64,000 bases of DNA from an uncultured Campylobacter sp. (GTDB lineage: Bacteria > Campylobacterota > Campylobacteria > Campylobacterales > Campylobacteraceae). Numbering within the stretch: position 1 is the first letter of the stretch; each line of letters starts with the position of its first letter. Below the pieces are notes generated by a model that was given only the letters and a program-made list of their open reading frames with translations, made no database searches and was not told the DNA's origin. The DNA is taken from positions 80,939 through 144,938 of the forward strand of contig NZ_CALHVM010000058.1 in assembly GCF_938039205.1 (NCBI RefSeq), in the 5' to 3' direction. A program made the translations under genes and the position numbers. Of this stretch, positions 34,741 through 43,315 are shown in pieces.

Positions 34741-35547
34741 ATGATACTAATAGCAGGGCCTTGCGTCATCGAGAGCGAGCAGCTCGTTTTTGACGTGGCA
34801 AAAAGGCTAGTTAAATTTAACGAAGATAAGCGGATAGATTTTTATTTCAAATCAAGCTTTGACAAGGCAAATCGCACGAGTATAAGCTCGTTTCGCGGAC
34901 CCGGACTTGAAAAAGGGTGCGAAATTTTAGCCAAGATCAAAAAGGAATTCGGTTTTAAAATTTTAACCGATATCCACGAGAGCTACCAGGCTGCTCCCGT
35001 AGGCGAAGTGGCCGACGTGCTGCAAATACCTGCATTTTTATGCCGCCAGACCGATCTACTCGTCGCTGCGGCTAAGACAAAAGCGGTGGTAAATATCAAA
35101 AAAGGGCAGTTTTTAGCCGCCTCCGCTATGAAGCACTCGGTGAAAAAAGTGCTAGAAACAAGGGGCGTTAGCGGCGATGGATACGAGGTTGCTAAGCAAA
35201 ACGGCGTCTGGCTAACGGAGCGAGGCAGCACCTTTGGCTACGGAAATTTAGTCGTAGATATGCGAAATTTGGTGCTGATGAGAGAATTTGCGCCCGTGAT
35301 TTTCGACGCTACTCATAGCGTGCAGATGCCGTCGGCTTTGGGTGAGAAAAGCGGCGGAGACGCGAAATTTGTGCCTTATCTAGCGCGAGCTGCGGCAGCT
35401 GCCGGCGTGGACGGATTTTTCTATGAGACGCACATAAATCCTTGCGAGGCGCTTTGCGACGGGCCGAATATGCTAAATTTGGATGAGCTAGACGCAAATA
35501 TCGCTCAAATTTTTAAGATAAAAGACGCCCTAGGTGATGCAAACTAA
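34741..35547 (+). CDS. kdsA: 3-deoxy-8-phosphooctulonate synthase KdsA
   Basis: 268 residues. AGPCVIES at the N-terminus, FKSSFDKANRTS, TDIHE, IPAFLCRQTDLL, and FDATHSVQMP with the conserved catalytic and metal site residues. It condenses arabinose-5-phosphate with PEP to KDO-8-phosphate for lipid A/LOS. RBS AAAGGAGAAAAA. The SMR pair follows in overlap. Confidence 0.95.
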   Translation: MILIAGPCVIESEQLVFDVAKRLVKFNEDKRIDFYFKSSFDKANRTSISSFRGPGLEKGCEILAKIKKEFGFKILTDIHESYQAAPVGEVADVLQIPAFLCRQTDLLVAAAKTKAVVNIKKGQFLAASAMKHSVKKVLETRGVSGDGYEVAKQNGVWLTERGSTFGYGNLVVDMRNLVLMREFAPVIFDATHSVQMPSALGEKSGGDAKFVPYLARAAAAAGVDGFFYETHINPCEALCDGPNMLNLDELDANIAQIFKIKDALGDAN

Positions 35548-35866
35548 GGGCTTTTTGTGGATATTGCTTGGTGCACTGGCTGAATGTGGCTGGGCATATG
35601 GGCTAAAGCATGCCGTGAACGTACCAGAGATCGCGCTAACTGCGATGCTCGTTTGCGTTAGCTTTACATCTTTTATAATGGCGATGAAATACTTGCCCAT
35701 TAGCATCACATATACCGTGTTTGTGGGGCTTGGGGCGTTTTTCGTCGTGATCGCCGAGATCGTGAGCGAATTTCGCGCGAGCGGCCAGACGCCAGATCTC
35801 TTGCGGCTATTTTTCATAGCGACGCTGATCGCGGGCGTGCTGGGGTTAAAAAGGCTAAAATCTTGA
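35537..35866 (+). CDS. Small multidrug resistance (SMR) family transporter, subunit 1
   Basis: 109 residues from ATG 35537 (a GTG one codon earlier is in frame), overlapping the kdsA end by 11 bases. Four membrane helices, with the essential membrane Glu (Glu15 in GALAECGWAYGLK) and SITYTVFVGLGAFF. Together with the next gene it forms a two-gene SMR pair of the YkkCD/EbrAB kind, probably a proton-coupled heterodimer. The substrate (quaternary amines, guanidinium or other) is not shown by the sequence. Confidence 0.85.
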   Translation: MQTKGFLWILLGALAECGWAYGLKHAVNVPEIALTAMLVCVSFTSFIMAMKYLPISITYTVFVGLGAFFVVIAEIVSEFRASGQTPDLLRLFFIATLIAGVLGLKRLKS

Positions 35867-36186
35867 CGCACGTTTTGGCTCTTTTGGCGGCCGGGTGTTG
35901 CGAGGTCTCGGGCGTGTTTTTTCTAACCAAATTTCAAAAAAGCTTTGGCGTGAAAAAGGCGGCGAATTTTTTGATTTTGGTCGCAAATTTCGCCATTTCT
36001 CTCTGGCTTTTGAGCTATGCGATGCAGGCTATGCCGATGTCGGTGGCGTACGCGATCTGGACGGGCATCGGAGCGGTCGGAGCCGTGGGTATCGGGATAG
36101 TGTTTGATAAAGAAAAAATGAGCGTGCAAAAGGCGTTTTATCTATCGCTAATAACGCTAAGCGCGGTAATGTTAAAAATAATCTAA
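35863..36186 (+). CDS. SMR family transporter, subunit 2
   Basis: 107 residues from TTG 35863, overlapping the first SMR gene by 4 bases. Glu14 in AGCCEVSGVFFLTKF is the coupling Glu. MPMSVAYAIWTGIGAVGAV is the classic SMR helix 3 segment. Four membrane helices. Translation is coupled to subunit 1. The pair is inserted between kdsA and ribH, which are adjacent in C. jejuni. Confidence 0.85.
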   Translation: MTHVLALLAAGCCEVSGVFFLTKFQKSFGVKKAANFLILVANFAISLWLLSYAMQAMPMSVAYAIWTGIGAVGAVGIGIVFDKEKMSVQKAFYLSLITLSAVMLKII

Positions 36187-36197
36187 AAGGAGAAACC

Positions 36198-36668
36198 ATG
36201 AAAATAATCGAAGGAAATTTGGCTTTAAGAGGCGGCGAGAAGATTGCCATAGTGGGCGCTAGGTTTAACCACATTATCACCGATAGGCTGGTCGAGGGCG
36301 CGAGGGACGCATTTTTGCGCCACGGCGGAGACGAGAAAAATTTGAGCTTGATTTTAGTGCCGGGCGCGTTTGAGATACCTATGGCGCTTGAAAAGGCTCT
36401 AGCTAGCGGTAAATTTGACGCTATTTGCTGCGTGGGAGCGGTGATACGCGGCTCTACACCACACTTTGACTACGTGAGCGCCGAGACGACCAAAGGCATC
36501 GCAAACGTGACGCTAAAATACGGCAAGCCGGTGACATTTGGCGTACTAACGGTAGATAGCATCGAGCAAGCCATCGAGCGAGCAGGCTCAAAGGCTGGAA
36601 ATAAGGGCTTTGAGGCGATGACGGGCGTGATCGAGATGCTAAGCTTATATAAAAATTTGGAGGCGTAA
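36198..36668 (+). CDS. ribH: 6,7-dimethyl-8-ribityllumazine synthase RibH
   Basis: 156 residues. VGARFNHIITDRLVEGA, LVPGAFEIPMALE, CVGAVIRGSTPHFDYV (with the catalytic His) and PVTFGVLTVDSIEQA are all lumazine synthase motifs. It forms the riboflavin precursor lumazine in an icosahedral or pentameric shell. RBS AAAGGAGA. Confidence 0.95.
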   Translation: MKIIEGNLALRGGEKIAIVGARFNHIITDRLVEGARDAFLRHGGDEKNLSLILVPGAFEIPMALEKALASGKFDAICCVGAVIRGSTPHFDYVSAETTKGIANVTLKYGKPVTFGVLTVDSIEQAIERAGSKAGNKGFEAMTGVIEMLSLYKNLEA

Positions 36669-36669
36669 A

Positions 36670-37065
36670 ATGGCGACTCGTCATCAGGTCAGGCAGGCCG
36701 TCGTTTCGCTACTCTACGCGCGCGAAATGGGTAGCTGCAGCGAGGAGTTCGTCGAGGAGTTTTTAGAAGAAAAAAAGATCCGAAACGACCAGCGAAGCCT
36801 TGCGCTCTCGCTTTTTCACGGTATTTTGGAGCACGAAGATGAGCTTGACGCACTACTAAACGCGCGCCTAAAAGAGTGGAAGATAAACGAGATCGGCAGC
36901 ATCGAGCGCGCCGTGCTTAGGCTGGGGGCGTACGAGATGAAATTTACCCCGACCGATAAAGCCGTCATCATAAACGAGGGCATCGAGCTCGGCAAAGAGC
37001 TGGGCGGCGACTCGGCGCCGAAATTTATAAATGGCGTGCTAGACGCGCTAAAGGCTGATCTGTGA
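36670..37065 (+). CDS. nusB: Transcription antitermination protein NusB
   Basis: 131 residues, all-helical NusB fold. ATRHQVRQAVVSLLYA at the start, and the conserved ERAVLRLGAYEMKF plus VIINEGIELGKELGGDSAPKFINGVLD at the end. It works with NusE (S10) at boxA for rRNA antitermination. It starts one base after the ribH stop. Confidence 0.95.
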   Translation: MATRHQVRQAVVSLLYAREMGSCSEEFVEEFLEEKKIRNDQRSLALSLFHGILEHEDELDALLNARLKEWKINEIGSIERAVLRLGAYEMKFTPTDKAVIINEGIELGKELGGDSAPKFINGVLDALKADL

Positions 37066-37748
37066 AGCTCTGCGTCGCGCTTGATATGAGCTCAAAACAG
37101 CAGTGCTTGCAGCTAGCGGAGGGACTTGCGGACTTTTCGGATAAAATTTGGCTTAAAGTGGGCTTGCGAGCCTATTTGCGCGATGGAGCGGGCTTTATCG
37201 AGGAGCTAAAAAAGCTCGGGGATTTTAAAATTTTCCTCGATCTAAAGCTCTACGACATCCCAAACACGATGGCCGATGCTGCCGAGGAGATCGCTAAGCT
37301 CGGCGTCGATATGATAAATGTGCACGCAAGTAGCGGCAAGCGCGCGATGGCTACGGTGATGGAGCGGCTGAATAAGCTAGCTTCGCGTCCGTTGGTGCTA
37401 GCGGTTTCTGCGCTAACTAGCTTTGATGAGACCGAATTTAGCGCGGTTTACGATCAAAATTTAAGCGATGCCGTGCGAAAATTTAGCGTGATGAGCTACG
37501 AAGCGGGGCTTGACGGCATGGTCTGCTCGGCATTCGAGAGCCGCCTGATAAAGGACGCTACGAGCGCAAATTTCATCACTCTCTGCCCTGGCGTAAGGCC
37601 GTTTGGCGAGAGTGCGGTAGATCAAAAGCGAGTGGCGGATCTGGACGTCGCGCGCAAGGCGGGGGCTGATTTTATCGTTGTAGGTCGGCCGATATATCAG
37701 GCACAAAACCCGCGCGAAATTTGCGAGCGGATTTTAGGGCAAATTTAA
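37062..37748 (+). CDS. pyrF: Orotidine 5'-phosphate decarboxylase PyrF
   Basis: 228 residues from GTG 37062 (4-base overlap with nusB). A TIM barrel with the catalytic Asp-Lys-Asp array in FLDLKLYDIPNTM (Asp60, Lys62, Asp65), LCPGVRPFG, and VVGRPIYQA at the phosphate site. Last step of UMP synthesis. Confidence 0.95.
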   Translation: MKLCVALDMSSKQQCLQLAEGLADFSDKIWLKVGLRAYLRDGAGFIEELKKLGDFKIFLDLKLYDIPNTMADAAEEIAKLGVDMINVHASSGKRAMATVMERLNKLASRPLVLAVSALTSFDETEFSAVYDQNLSDAVRKFSVMSYEAGLDGMVCSAFESRLIKDATSANFITLCPGVRPFGESAVDQKRVADLDVARKAGADFIVVGRPIYQAQNPREICERILGQI

Positions 37749-37796
37749 CGCTTGGTTTGCCTAAAATTTGACGCGAAATTATTTTAAACAGTGTTC

Positions 37797-37922
37797 CTGC
37801 GCGCGAGAATTTTAATTAACTCATCGCGCAAGGACAGCTCGGGCGGCGACTGAGCGCAGTAGCGAGATAAAATTTAGCAAGCTTCGCAGCGTGCAAATGA
37901 AATTTAAAATTTCATTCGAAGC
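37797..37922. repeat. Two strong hairpins in the pyrF downstream region
   Basis: In the 213-base gap after pyrF, TGCGCG (37799-37804) pairs with CGCGCA (37825-37830). Farther on, GCTTCG (37881-37886) and CGAAGC (37917-37922) enclose a near-perfect palindrome, AATGAAATTT-A-AAATTTCATT (37896-37916). The second may serve as terminator; neither has a long T-run. Similarity to a dispersed repeat cannot be tested here. Confidence 0.5.
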
Positions 37923-37961
37923 GGCGAATTTGGCGGAGCTCAAAAGAAATTTGAGGTAAAT

Positions 37962-38204
37962 TTGAGCGATTTTAAGAAAATCCCCTATGTCGGCGAGGCG
38001 ACCGAGGCGGATCTACTGGCGCTGGGCTACGAGGATATCGCTTCGTTAAAGGGCGCGGATCCAGACGAGATGTTTGAACGCACAAAGGCGCTCGGGCGTG
38101 GCAGCGACAGGTGCATCCTCTACGTTTATCGCATGGTTTGTTATTACGCCAGCACGCCCCGTCCCGACAAAGCCAAGCTGAAATGGTGGCTTTGGAAGGA
38201 TTAA
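37962..38204 (+). CDS. Cdd1-type ('pathogenicity locus') helix-hairpin-helix protein
   Basis: 80 residues from TTG 37962 (RBS GAGGTAAA). Helix-hairpin-helix-like KIPYVGEATEADLLALG, then DPDEMFERTKALG, DRCILYVYRMVCYYAS and the ending LKWWLWKD, the hallmarks of the Cdd1 family. Members are small, widespread and of unknown function, and might bind DNA through the HhH motif. It lies alone between pyrF and a tRNA gene that carries an integrase remnant. Confidence 0.8.
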   Translation: MSDFKKIPYVGEATEADLLALGYEDIASLKGADPDEMFERTKALGRGSDRCILYVYRMVCYYASTPRPDKAKLKWWLWKD

Positions 38205-38324
38205 ATTTTCAAATTTAACCCGCGTTGAGCCGCTTAAATTTGATTAAATTTTACGCTACTTTTTCTGCGCAAGAGCAAGAGGCGCGAAAATGCAAATTTA
38301 AGCAAGATATCAGCGGTATTTAAT

Positions 38325-38330
38325 TATAAT
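38325..38330 (+). promoter_or_regulatory. Candidate -10 box for tRNA-Ser
   Basis: Consensus TATAAT in TTAATTATAATGCGG, 17 bases before the first base of the tRNA. Confidence 0.6.
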
Positions 38331-38346
38331 GCGGTTTCTTTTTTGT

Positions 38347-38437
38347 GGACAGATGGGTGAGTGGCCGAAACCACACCCCTGCTAAGGGTGCAGCTTCTAA
38401 CCGGGGCTCGAGGGTTCAAATCCCTCTCTGTCCGCCA
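38347..38437 (+). tRNA. tRNA-Ser (GCT)
   Basis: A 91-base class II tRNA with the CCA end encoded. Acceptor stem GGACAGA / TCTGTCC, discriminator G, anticodon stem CACCC / GGGTG with loop CTGCTAA (anticodon GCT at 38381-38383), a long variable arm as in tRNA-Ser, and T-loop GGTTCAAATCC. It reads AGC/AGT codons. The 3' end is a classic tyrosine-integrase attachment site, and a decayed integrase lies just downstream. Confidence 0.96.
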
Positions 38438-38602
38438 CTACTTCAAGAAATATATAGAAAACCCCCGCAAATTACGGCAACAAAAGGAAACTACCAGCAG
38501 TGTTTTTTGCTGATATTTTCTTCGACTATCCAATAAAAACAGTCAAAATTTACACATCCAATCAGCCAAAATGATATACAATGCCCAAATTATTAGCATG
38601 GA

Positions 38603-38813
38603 TCAGTAATCCAAGTTAAAGATAAACCGTATTTTGTAAGCGATAGCGACAATCTACCATTAAAATAATGTCTAATGGCGGTAAATTTTATCTACGAGTT
38701 TCGCAGTAAAGTAGTGAATAAGTCTAAAGGAATTATTATAGCAAGTAGGTGAAATAAGCTTAGCCAAAGCTACGGATAGGCGCGACGAGCTAAAGCAATA
38801 CTTTGATTTGTAA
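38603..38813 (+). pseudogene. Remnant of a tyrosine integrase N-terminus (arm-binding domain)
   Basis: Three fragments in three different frames, in the right order, spell the N-terminal DUF4102-like domain of tRNA-targeting tyrosine integrases. DKPYFVSDSDNLPLK (from 38621) is followed by IMSNGGKFYLRVSQ and a stop (38665-38709), and then by ISLAKATDRRDELKQYFDL and a stop (38754-38813). In intact relatives these read as KPYFVSDGDNLYLKI-x-GGKYWLYR ... VSLAKARxxRDELK. Frameshifts and stops show decay. No catalytic domain is visible downstream. Position right after tRNA-Ser marks an old genomic-island insertion. Confidence 0.7.
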
Positions 38814-39130
38814 ACGGCAGATTGTGTAATATGTATAAAGTATCGCAAGCTGTTTAAGTCGGTAAAATCAAGCTAAATTTAAACTTGCAGATAGTTTTTA
38901 TTCTATGTCATTTTTGGCGGTTTTGCTCGTAAATTTGGATTTTAAAAACAAATTTACGCCAGAAGCCAAATCATAAACTAGCTTGATTTTATCCCAAATA
39001 CTGGCTTTGCTAGTGTTATTGCAAGCCAAATTGCTAAAATCGGAATATATTTCAAATAAATAGTTTGATTTCAAAAAGCGAAAACCGTTATTTTGCTACT
39101 TTTGTTTTTATCGATATGAAAATTTAACGA
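38814..39130. other. Non-coding AT-rich stretch downstream of the integrase remnant
   Basis: No gene is seen. It holds an inverted repeat CGTAAATTTG (38928-38937) / CAAATTTACG (38949-38958), and a wider pair, GTAAAATCAAGCTA near 38860 and TAGCTTGATTTTAT near 38980, that encloses it. Probably leftovers of the lost island. Confidence 0.4.
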
Positions 39131-39207
39131 GCGGCTTAGTCTCTCGCATCTATAAACTTGTGTTTGCGCGATAAAATTTACCGCAAAAGTAAGCCGCCCG
39201 TTTTTTT
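39131..39207 (+). terminator. Inverted repeat plus T-run: terminator or small RNA end
   Basis: GCGGCTTA (39131-39138) pairs with TAAGCCGC (39190-39197), followed by CCG and seven T. The 51-base loop is long for a simple terminator, so this may be the 3' part of a small structured RNA read on the plus strand. On the minus strand it lies just past the pncB stop. Confidence 0.35.
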
Positions 39208-39209
39208 AT

Positions 39210-40652
39210 TTATTTTTTTGTGCTACGTAAAAGCTCCATCTTTATCTCGTAGTAGTCCACGCTCATATCGACGTAGTGCTTGTGCGGGTTTTCAAAGCGC
39301 TGCTCCTCCTGCCAAATTTCATTTTCCAGCTGCTCTTTTACGTACTCTCTGATTTGGGCTAAATTTATCGGCTCGGCCGCGCGCTTGCCGTCTTTTACGA
39401 CTAGATTTTGCAGCTGCTGCGCCGTGCAGCCCTCAAAATACAGCTCCTTCCACGGCTTTTGGGGATCTATGTATCGGTAGGGCTTGGAGAGATCGGGCGT
39501 TTCGTTCGCGTTTGCGATGAGATCGGCTATGGCTTGGCCGTTTTGGTAGATGCGCCAGACCTTTTTTATGCCTGGATTTGTCATCTTTTCTACGGCTTCT
39601 GAGAGCTTGATGCGAGGGCTAAATTTGCCGCCATTCTCGACTGCGACAAGCTTATAAACCCCGCTAAAGATCGGATCGCTCTTAGAGGTTATCAGCCGCT
39701 CGCCCACGCCAAAGCCGTCTATCTGCCCGCCTTGGGCCAGGATCGAGGCGATAGTGTACTCATCTAGGCTGTTTGAGACCGTGATCTTGCAGTCTTTTAG
39801 CCCCGCAGCATCCAGCATCGCGCGCGTTTTTTTGGATAGATACGCCAGGTCGCCGGAGTCTAGCCTGACTGCTTTTAGGCGTTTACCCAGCGGCTCTAGC
39901 ACCTCTTTTGCCGTTTTTATCGCATTTGGCACGCCGCTATGTAGCACGTCGTATGTATCTACGAGCAACGAAGCGGAGTCCGGATAGAGCAGGGCATAGC
40001 GCTTAAAGGCTTCAAATTCGTCGCCAAAATACATCACCCAGCTATGCGCCATCGTGCCGGTCGTCGGTATGCCAAAAGCCTTAGCCGCTAGCACCGTTGC
40101 CGTACCGTCTGCGCCGCCGATGTAGGCAGCTCTGGCGCCGTAGATCGCAGCGTCTAGGTTGTGTGCGCGCCTGGCGCCGAAGTCAAACACTCTCCTGCCG
40201 TCTGCGGCCTTTACGATGCGCCTAGCCTTGGTCGCGATGAGGCTTTGGTGGTTTATCTGCGATAGGATCGCGGTTTCTATGAGTTGCGCGTCGATAGGCG
40301 AGGCTACGACGGTCATAAAAGGCTCTTGCGGATAAATGATCGTCCCCTCGGCAAATGCGTATATATCGCCTTTAAAGCGAAATTTGCGCAGATAATCCAA
40401 AAAATCCTCGCTAAATAAATTTAATGAGCGCAGATACGCCACGTCGCTATCGTCAAAGTGTAAATTTTCCACATACTCAATGATTTGCTCAAGTCCCGCA
40501 AATATCGCAAAACCGCCGCCACTAGGCACTTTACGGTAAAAAACGTCAAACGCCACGCGCGGCTGATCTCCGCTTTTAAAATACCCCTCCGCCATCGTAA
40601 GCTCGTAAAGATCCATCACCATGCTGACATTTCTCGAGTCAAACTGCGTCAT
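39210..40652 (-). CDS. pncB: Nicotinate phosphoribosyltransferase PncB
   Basis: 480 residues. LYELTMAEGYF at the N-terminus, FDFGARRAHNLDAAIYGARAA, GTMAHSWVM, LLVDTYDVLHSGV and RLDSGDLAYLSKK are the family motifs. It makes nicotinate mononucleotide from nicotinate and PRPP in NAD salvage, an ability C. jejuni largely lacks. It stands alone on the minus strand with a 253-base AT-rich divergent region to pepE. Confidence 0.92.
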   Translation of the reverse strand: MTQFDSRNVSMVMDLYELTMAEGYFKSGDQPRVAFDVFYRKVPSGGGFAIFAGLEQIIEYVENLHFDDSDVAYLRSLNLFSEDFLDYLRKFRFKGDIYAFAEGTIIYPQEPFMTVVASPIDAQLIETAILSQINHQSLIATKARRIVKAADGRRVFDFGARRAHNLDAAIYGARAAYIGGADGTATVLAAKAFGIPTTGTMAHSWVMYFGDEFEAFKRYALLYPDSASLLVDTYDVLHSGVPNAIKTAKEVLEPLGKRLKAVRLDSGDLAYLSKKTRAMLDAAGLKDCKITVSNSLDEYTIASILAQGGQIDGFGVGERLITSKSDPIFSGVYKLVAVENGGKFSPRIKLSEAVEKMTNPGIKKVWRIYQNGQAIADLIANANETPDLSKPYRYIDPQKPWKELYFEGCTAQQLQNLVVKDGKRAAEPINLAQIREYVKEQLENEIWQEEQRFENPHKHYVDMSVDYYEIKMELLRSTKK

Positions 40653-40905
40653 TTTTGCCCTTTCTTGTTAAAATTTGATAATGATATAACCCCGCGGCTT
40701 GCGAGACGCTGAAATTTAGCGGAATGATTTTAAACAAATATATTATTTAATCTCATAATATTATCACTTTTTATCGGTTTTTAAGCTCGTTTAGCATATA
40801 GTTTTAAAGTTTTTATTTAAAGAAAATTTTTTATATTATATTTATATTTTAAATTACGTTTTTTGATTTTGAGGGAAATAAAATTTGAAAATTTAGGAGG
40901 ATTTT

Positions 40906-41616
40906 ATGAAGCAGGCTTTGCTCTTAAGCAGTTCGAGTTACAAGGATACGGGCTATCTTAAGCATTGTAAAAACTGGATATACGACTTTTTAAAAGAGTG
41001 CGGAGTTTGGGACGAGCAGGTACTTTTTATTCCGTACGCCGGAGTTCGCCGCACGAACGACGAGTATGAGCAAAAGGTCATCGACTGTCTGGAATACAAA
41101 AATATCGCGTCTATACATAAATTTAGCGATCCAAAACGCGCCGTAGCCGAGGCTAAAGCTATCTGCATCGGCGGCGGAAATACCTTTGCGCTGCTTTACT
41201 ATCTTTATAAATTTGATTTAGTGGATGCGATTAAGCAAAGAGCGGAGGCGGGAGTGCCGTATTTTGGCTGGAGCGCGGGCGCAAACGTCGCGGGAAGCAC
41301 GATGATGACGACGAACGACATGCCTATCATCATGCCAAAGAGCTTTGACGCGTTAAATATCTTCCCGCATCAGATAAATCCGCATTTTATCAGCGGCAAG
41401 ATCGCCGGACACAACGGCGAAAGCAGGGAGGAGAGGCTGGAAGAGTTTTTGATAGTAAATCAAAAAAGCCTGATCTATGCGCTGCCTGAAGGTACGGCTC
41501 TAAGGATAAAAGGCGAAAACGCAACCGTGATGGGTATGGAAAATAGTCCGGTTTTAAAAATGGCGTATCAAAAAGAAACCGAGCTTATAAAGGTCGGAGA
41601 CAGCTTTAAATTTTAG
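40906..41616 (+). CDS. pepE: Dipeptidase E (alpha-aspartyl dipeptidase)
   Basis: 236 residues, peptidase family S51. Nucleophile Ser123 in GWSAGANVAG, His160 in INPHFISGK with the same 37-residue spacing as E. coli PepE, and ICIGGGNTF before it. It cleaves Asp-X dipeptides in the cytoplasm. Strong Shine-Dalgarno AGGAGG. It lies before a C4-dicarboxylate carrier, so a link through aspartate use is possible but inferred. Confidence 0.9.
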   Translation: MKQALLLSSSSYKDTGYLKHCKNWIYDFLKECGVWDEQVLFIPYAGVRRTNDEYEQKVIDCLEYKNIASIHKFSDPKRAVAEAKAICIGGGNTFALLYYLYKFDLVDAIKQRAEAGVPYFGWSAGANVAGSTMMTTNDMPIIMPKSFDALNIFPHQINPHFISGKIAGHNGESREERLEEFLIVNQKSLIYALPEGTALRIKGENATVMGMENSPVLKMAYQKETELIKVGDSFKF

Positions 41617-41808
41617 TCGTTTTCGGTCCGCGGCTCAAATTTCAAATTTGAAACGGTTTTAGAAAAGCTTTCAAATTTGGATTTGGCATCGATCGGCGAC
41701 AAAAATAAAAAGATTAAATTTGACTCGAAACTAGCGCGCAAAATCCAAGCGGCGTAAATTTGAGTCAAATTTGAAATAGGCATAAAACACAAAACGAAAG
41801 GGGACAAA

Positions 41809-43116
41809 ATGGCTACTGCTAAGCTAATCTGTGCGGTCATAGGCTTGATCGCTGTCGTGTTTTTATTGGTCAAAAAAAGAGAGACCAAAACCGTGCTCAT
41901 CGGCGTGGGACTCGTACTCTGCGTCATCTGTCTAAATCCGCTCGGAGCGCTTGAGAGCTTTACGAAGTCGATGACCTCTGCGGGGCTTATCAAGGCAATT
42001 TGCGCCAGCATGGGCTTTGCTTACGTCATGAAGGTGACTAAGTGCGACCAGCACCTGGTTTTGCTACTTACGAAGCCGATGAAAAATATCGGATTTTTGC
42101 TGATTCCGGCTACTTTCGTACTGACTTATTTTATCAATATCGCGATACCGTCGGCTGCGGGCTGCTCGGCTGCGGTGGGAGCTACGATGATACCGCTTTT
42201 GATGGCTTCTGGCGTACGTCCTGCGATGGCGGGAGCTGCTGTGTTTGCGGGTACGTTTGGCGGCGTGCTAAGCCCTGGCTCTGCGCACAACATTTTCGTA
42301 ACCGACATGGTAAAAAAGACCAATGAAGCCTACACCGTCCAAGACGTCATCGGCGTGCAGTTTCCAAACGCCGTCGCCGCTGGTATCGTCGTTTTGATCG
42401 TGATTAGTTTGACGGCGATTATCTTTAAAGATTATCAAAAAGGACAAGATTTCTCGCCTAAATCTACAAGCAACGCCGGCGAAGCGACGCAGACGAAGGT
42501 AAATTTGCTGTTTGCTCTAGCGCCTCTCATTCCGCTAGTTATCCTCGTCGTCGGCGGCACCGGCCTAAATAAAATCTCATGGCTAGCATGGACGAAGATG
42601 GGCGTGGCCGAGGCTATGATCCTTGGCGCTATCATCGCGGTTTTCATCACGTGGACGAGCCCGGAAAAGATCACCAAAGAGTTTTTTAACGGTATGGGTA
42701 GTGCCTACGCCGAGGTTATGGGTATCATCATCGCTGCCGGCGTTTTCGTCGCAGGTCTAAAGGCGTGCGGAGCGATCGATGCGGTCACTGAGTGGTTGAA
42801 ACACTCTCAGGAGTTCGTGCGCTACGGCGGTACTTTCGTGCCGTATCTCATGGGTACGGTTACGGGCTCTGGCGACGCGGCTACTATGGCGTTTAACCAA
42901 GCTATCACCGTTCACGCCGCGGATCTGGGCTTTGCGCAGGATAAACTAGGCATGGCCGCTGCGATCTCAGGCGCTCTAGGTCGCTCGTCGTCTCCTATCG
43001 CGGGTGCAGCGATCGTGTGCGCGGGTCTAGCTATGGTTAGCCCGGTCGAGATAGCCAAGCGAACGGCTCCTGCGATGGCGATAGCCGTGTGCGTTATAGC
43101 GTTTTTTATGCTCTAA
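41809..43116 (+). CDS. DcuC-family C4-dicarboxylate transporter
   Basis: 435 residues with about 12 membrane segments. IPSAAGCSAAVGATMIPLLMASG, GTFGGVLSPGSAHNIFV and GSGDAATMAFNQAIT are DcuC/DcuD features. It probably exchanges succinate for fumarate or exports succinate during fumarate respiration, which fits the frdCAB operon at 53.4 kb. The RBS is AAAGGGGAC. A clear terminator follows. Confidence 0.87.
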   Translation: MATAKLICAVIGLIAVVFLLVKKRETKTVLIGVGLVLCVICLNPLGALESFTKSMTSAGLIKAICASMGFAYVMKVTKCDQHLVLLLTKPMKNIGFLLIPATFVLTYFINIAIPSAAGCSAAVGATMIPLLMASGVRPAMAGAAVFAGTFGGVLSPGSAHNIFVTDMVKKTNEAYTVQDVIGVQFPNAVAAGIVVLIVISLTAIIFKDYQKGQDFSPKSTSNAGEATQTKVNLLFALAPLIPLVILVVGGTGLNKISWLAWTKMGVAEAMILGAIIAVFITWTSPEKITKEFFNGMGSAYAEVMGIIIAAGVFVAGLKACGAIDAVTEWLKHSQEFVRYGGTFVPYLMGTVTGSGDAATMAFNQAITVHAADLGFAQDKLGMAAAISGALGRSSSPIAGAAIVCAGLAMVSPVEIAKRTAPAMAIAVCVIAFFML

Positions 43117-43133
43117 ATTTAGAGTTAAATTTG

Positions 43134-43160
43134 ATAAAGTCGGCGCTTTGCCGACTTTAT
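43134..43160 (+). terminator. Terminator after the DcuC-type gene
   Basis: Perfect 11-base stem ATAAAGTCGGC / GCCGACTTTAT with loop GCTTT, 18 bases after the stop codon. Not followed by a long T-run. Confidence 0.65.
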
Positions 43161-43315
43161 GCGTTTGCCTGGGCGACGCCAGTCGTCCCGGCTCATGATT
43201 TGGTTTTTGCGAGAGATGTTTATACGTGCAGCTTGCCGCTAAAATTTAAGGCTAAAACAGCAAATTTTACCATCAAATTTACCGAGTCAAATTCGCCGCG
43301 CAAAGGCGGTTAATG

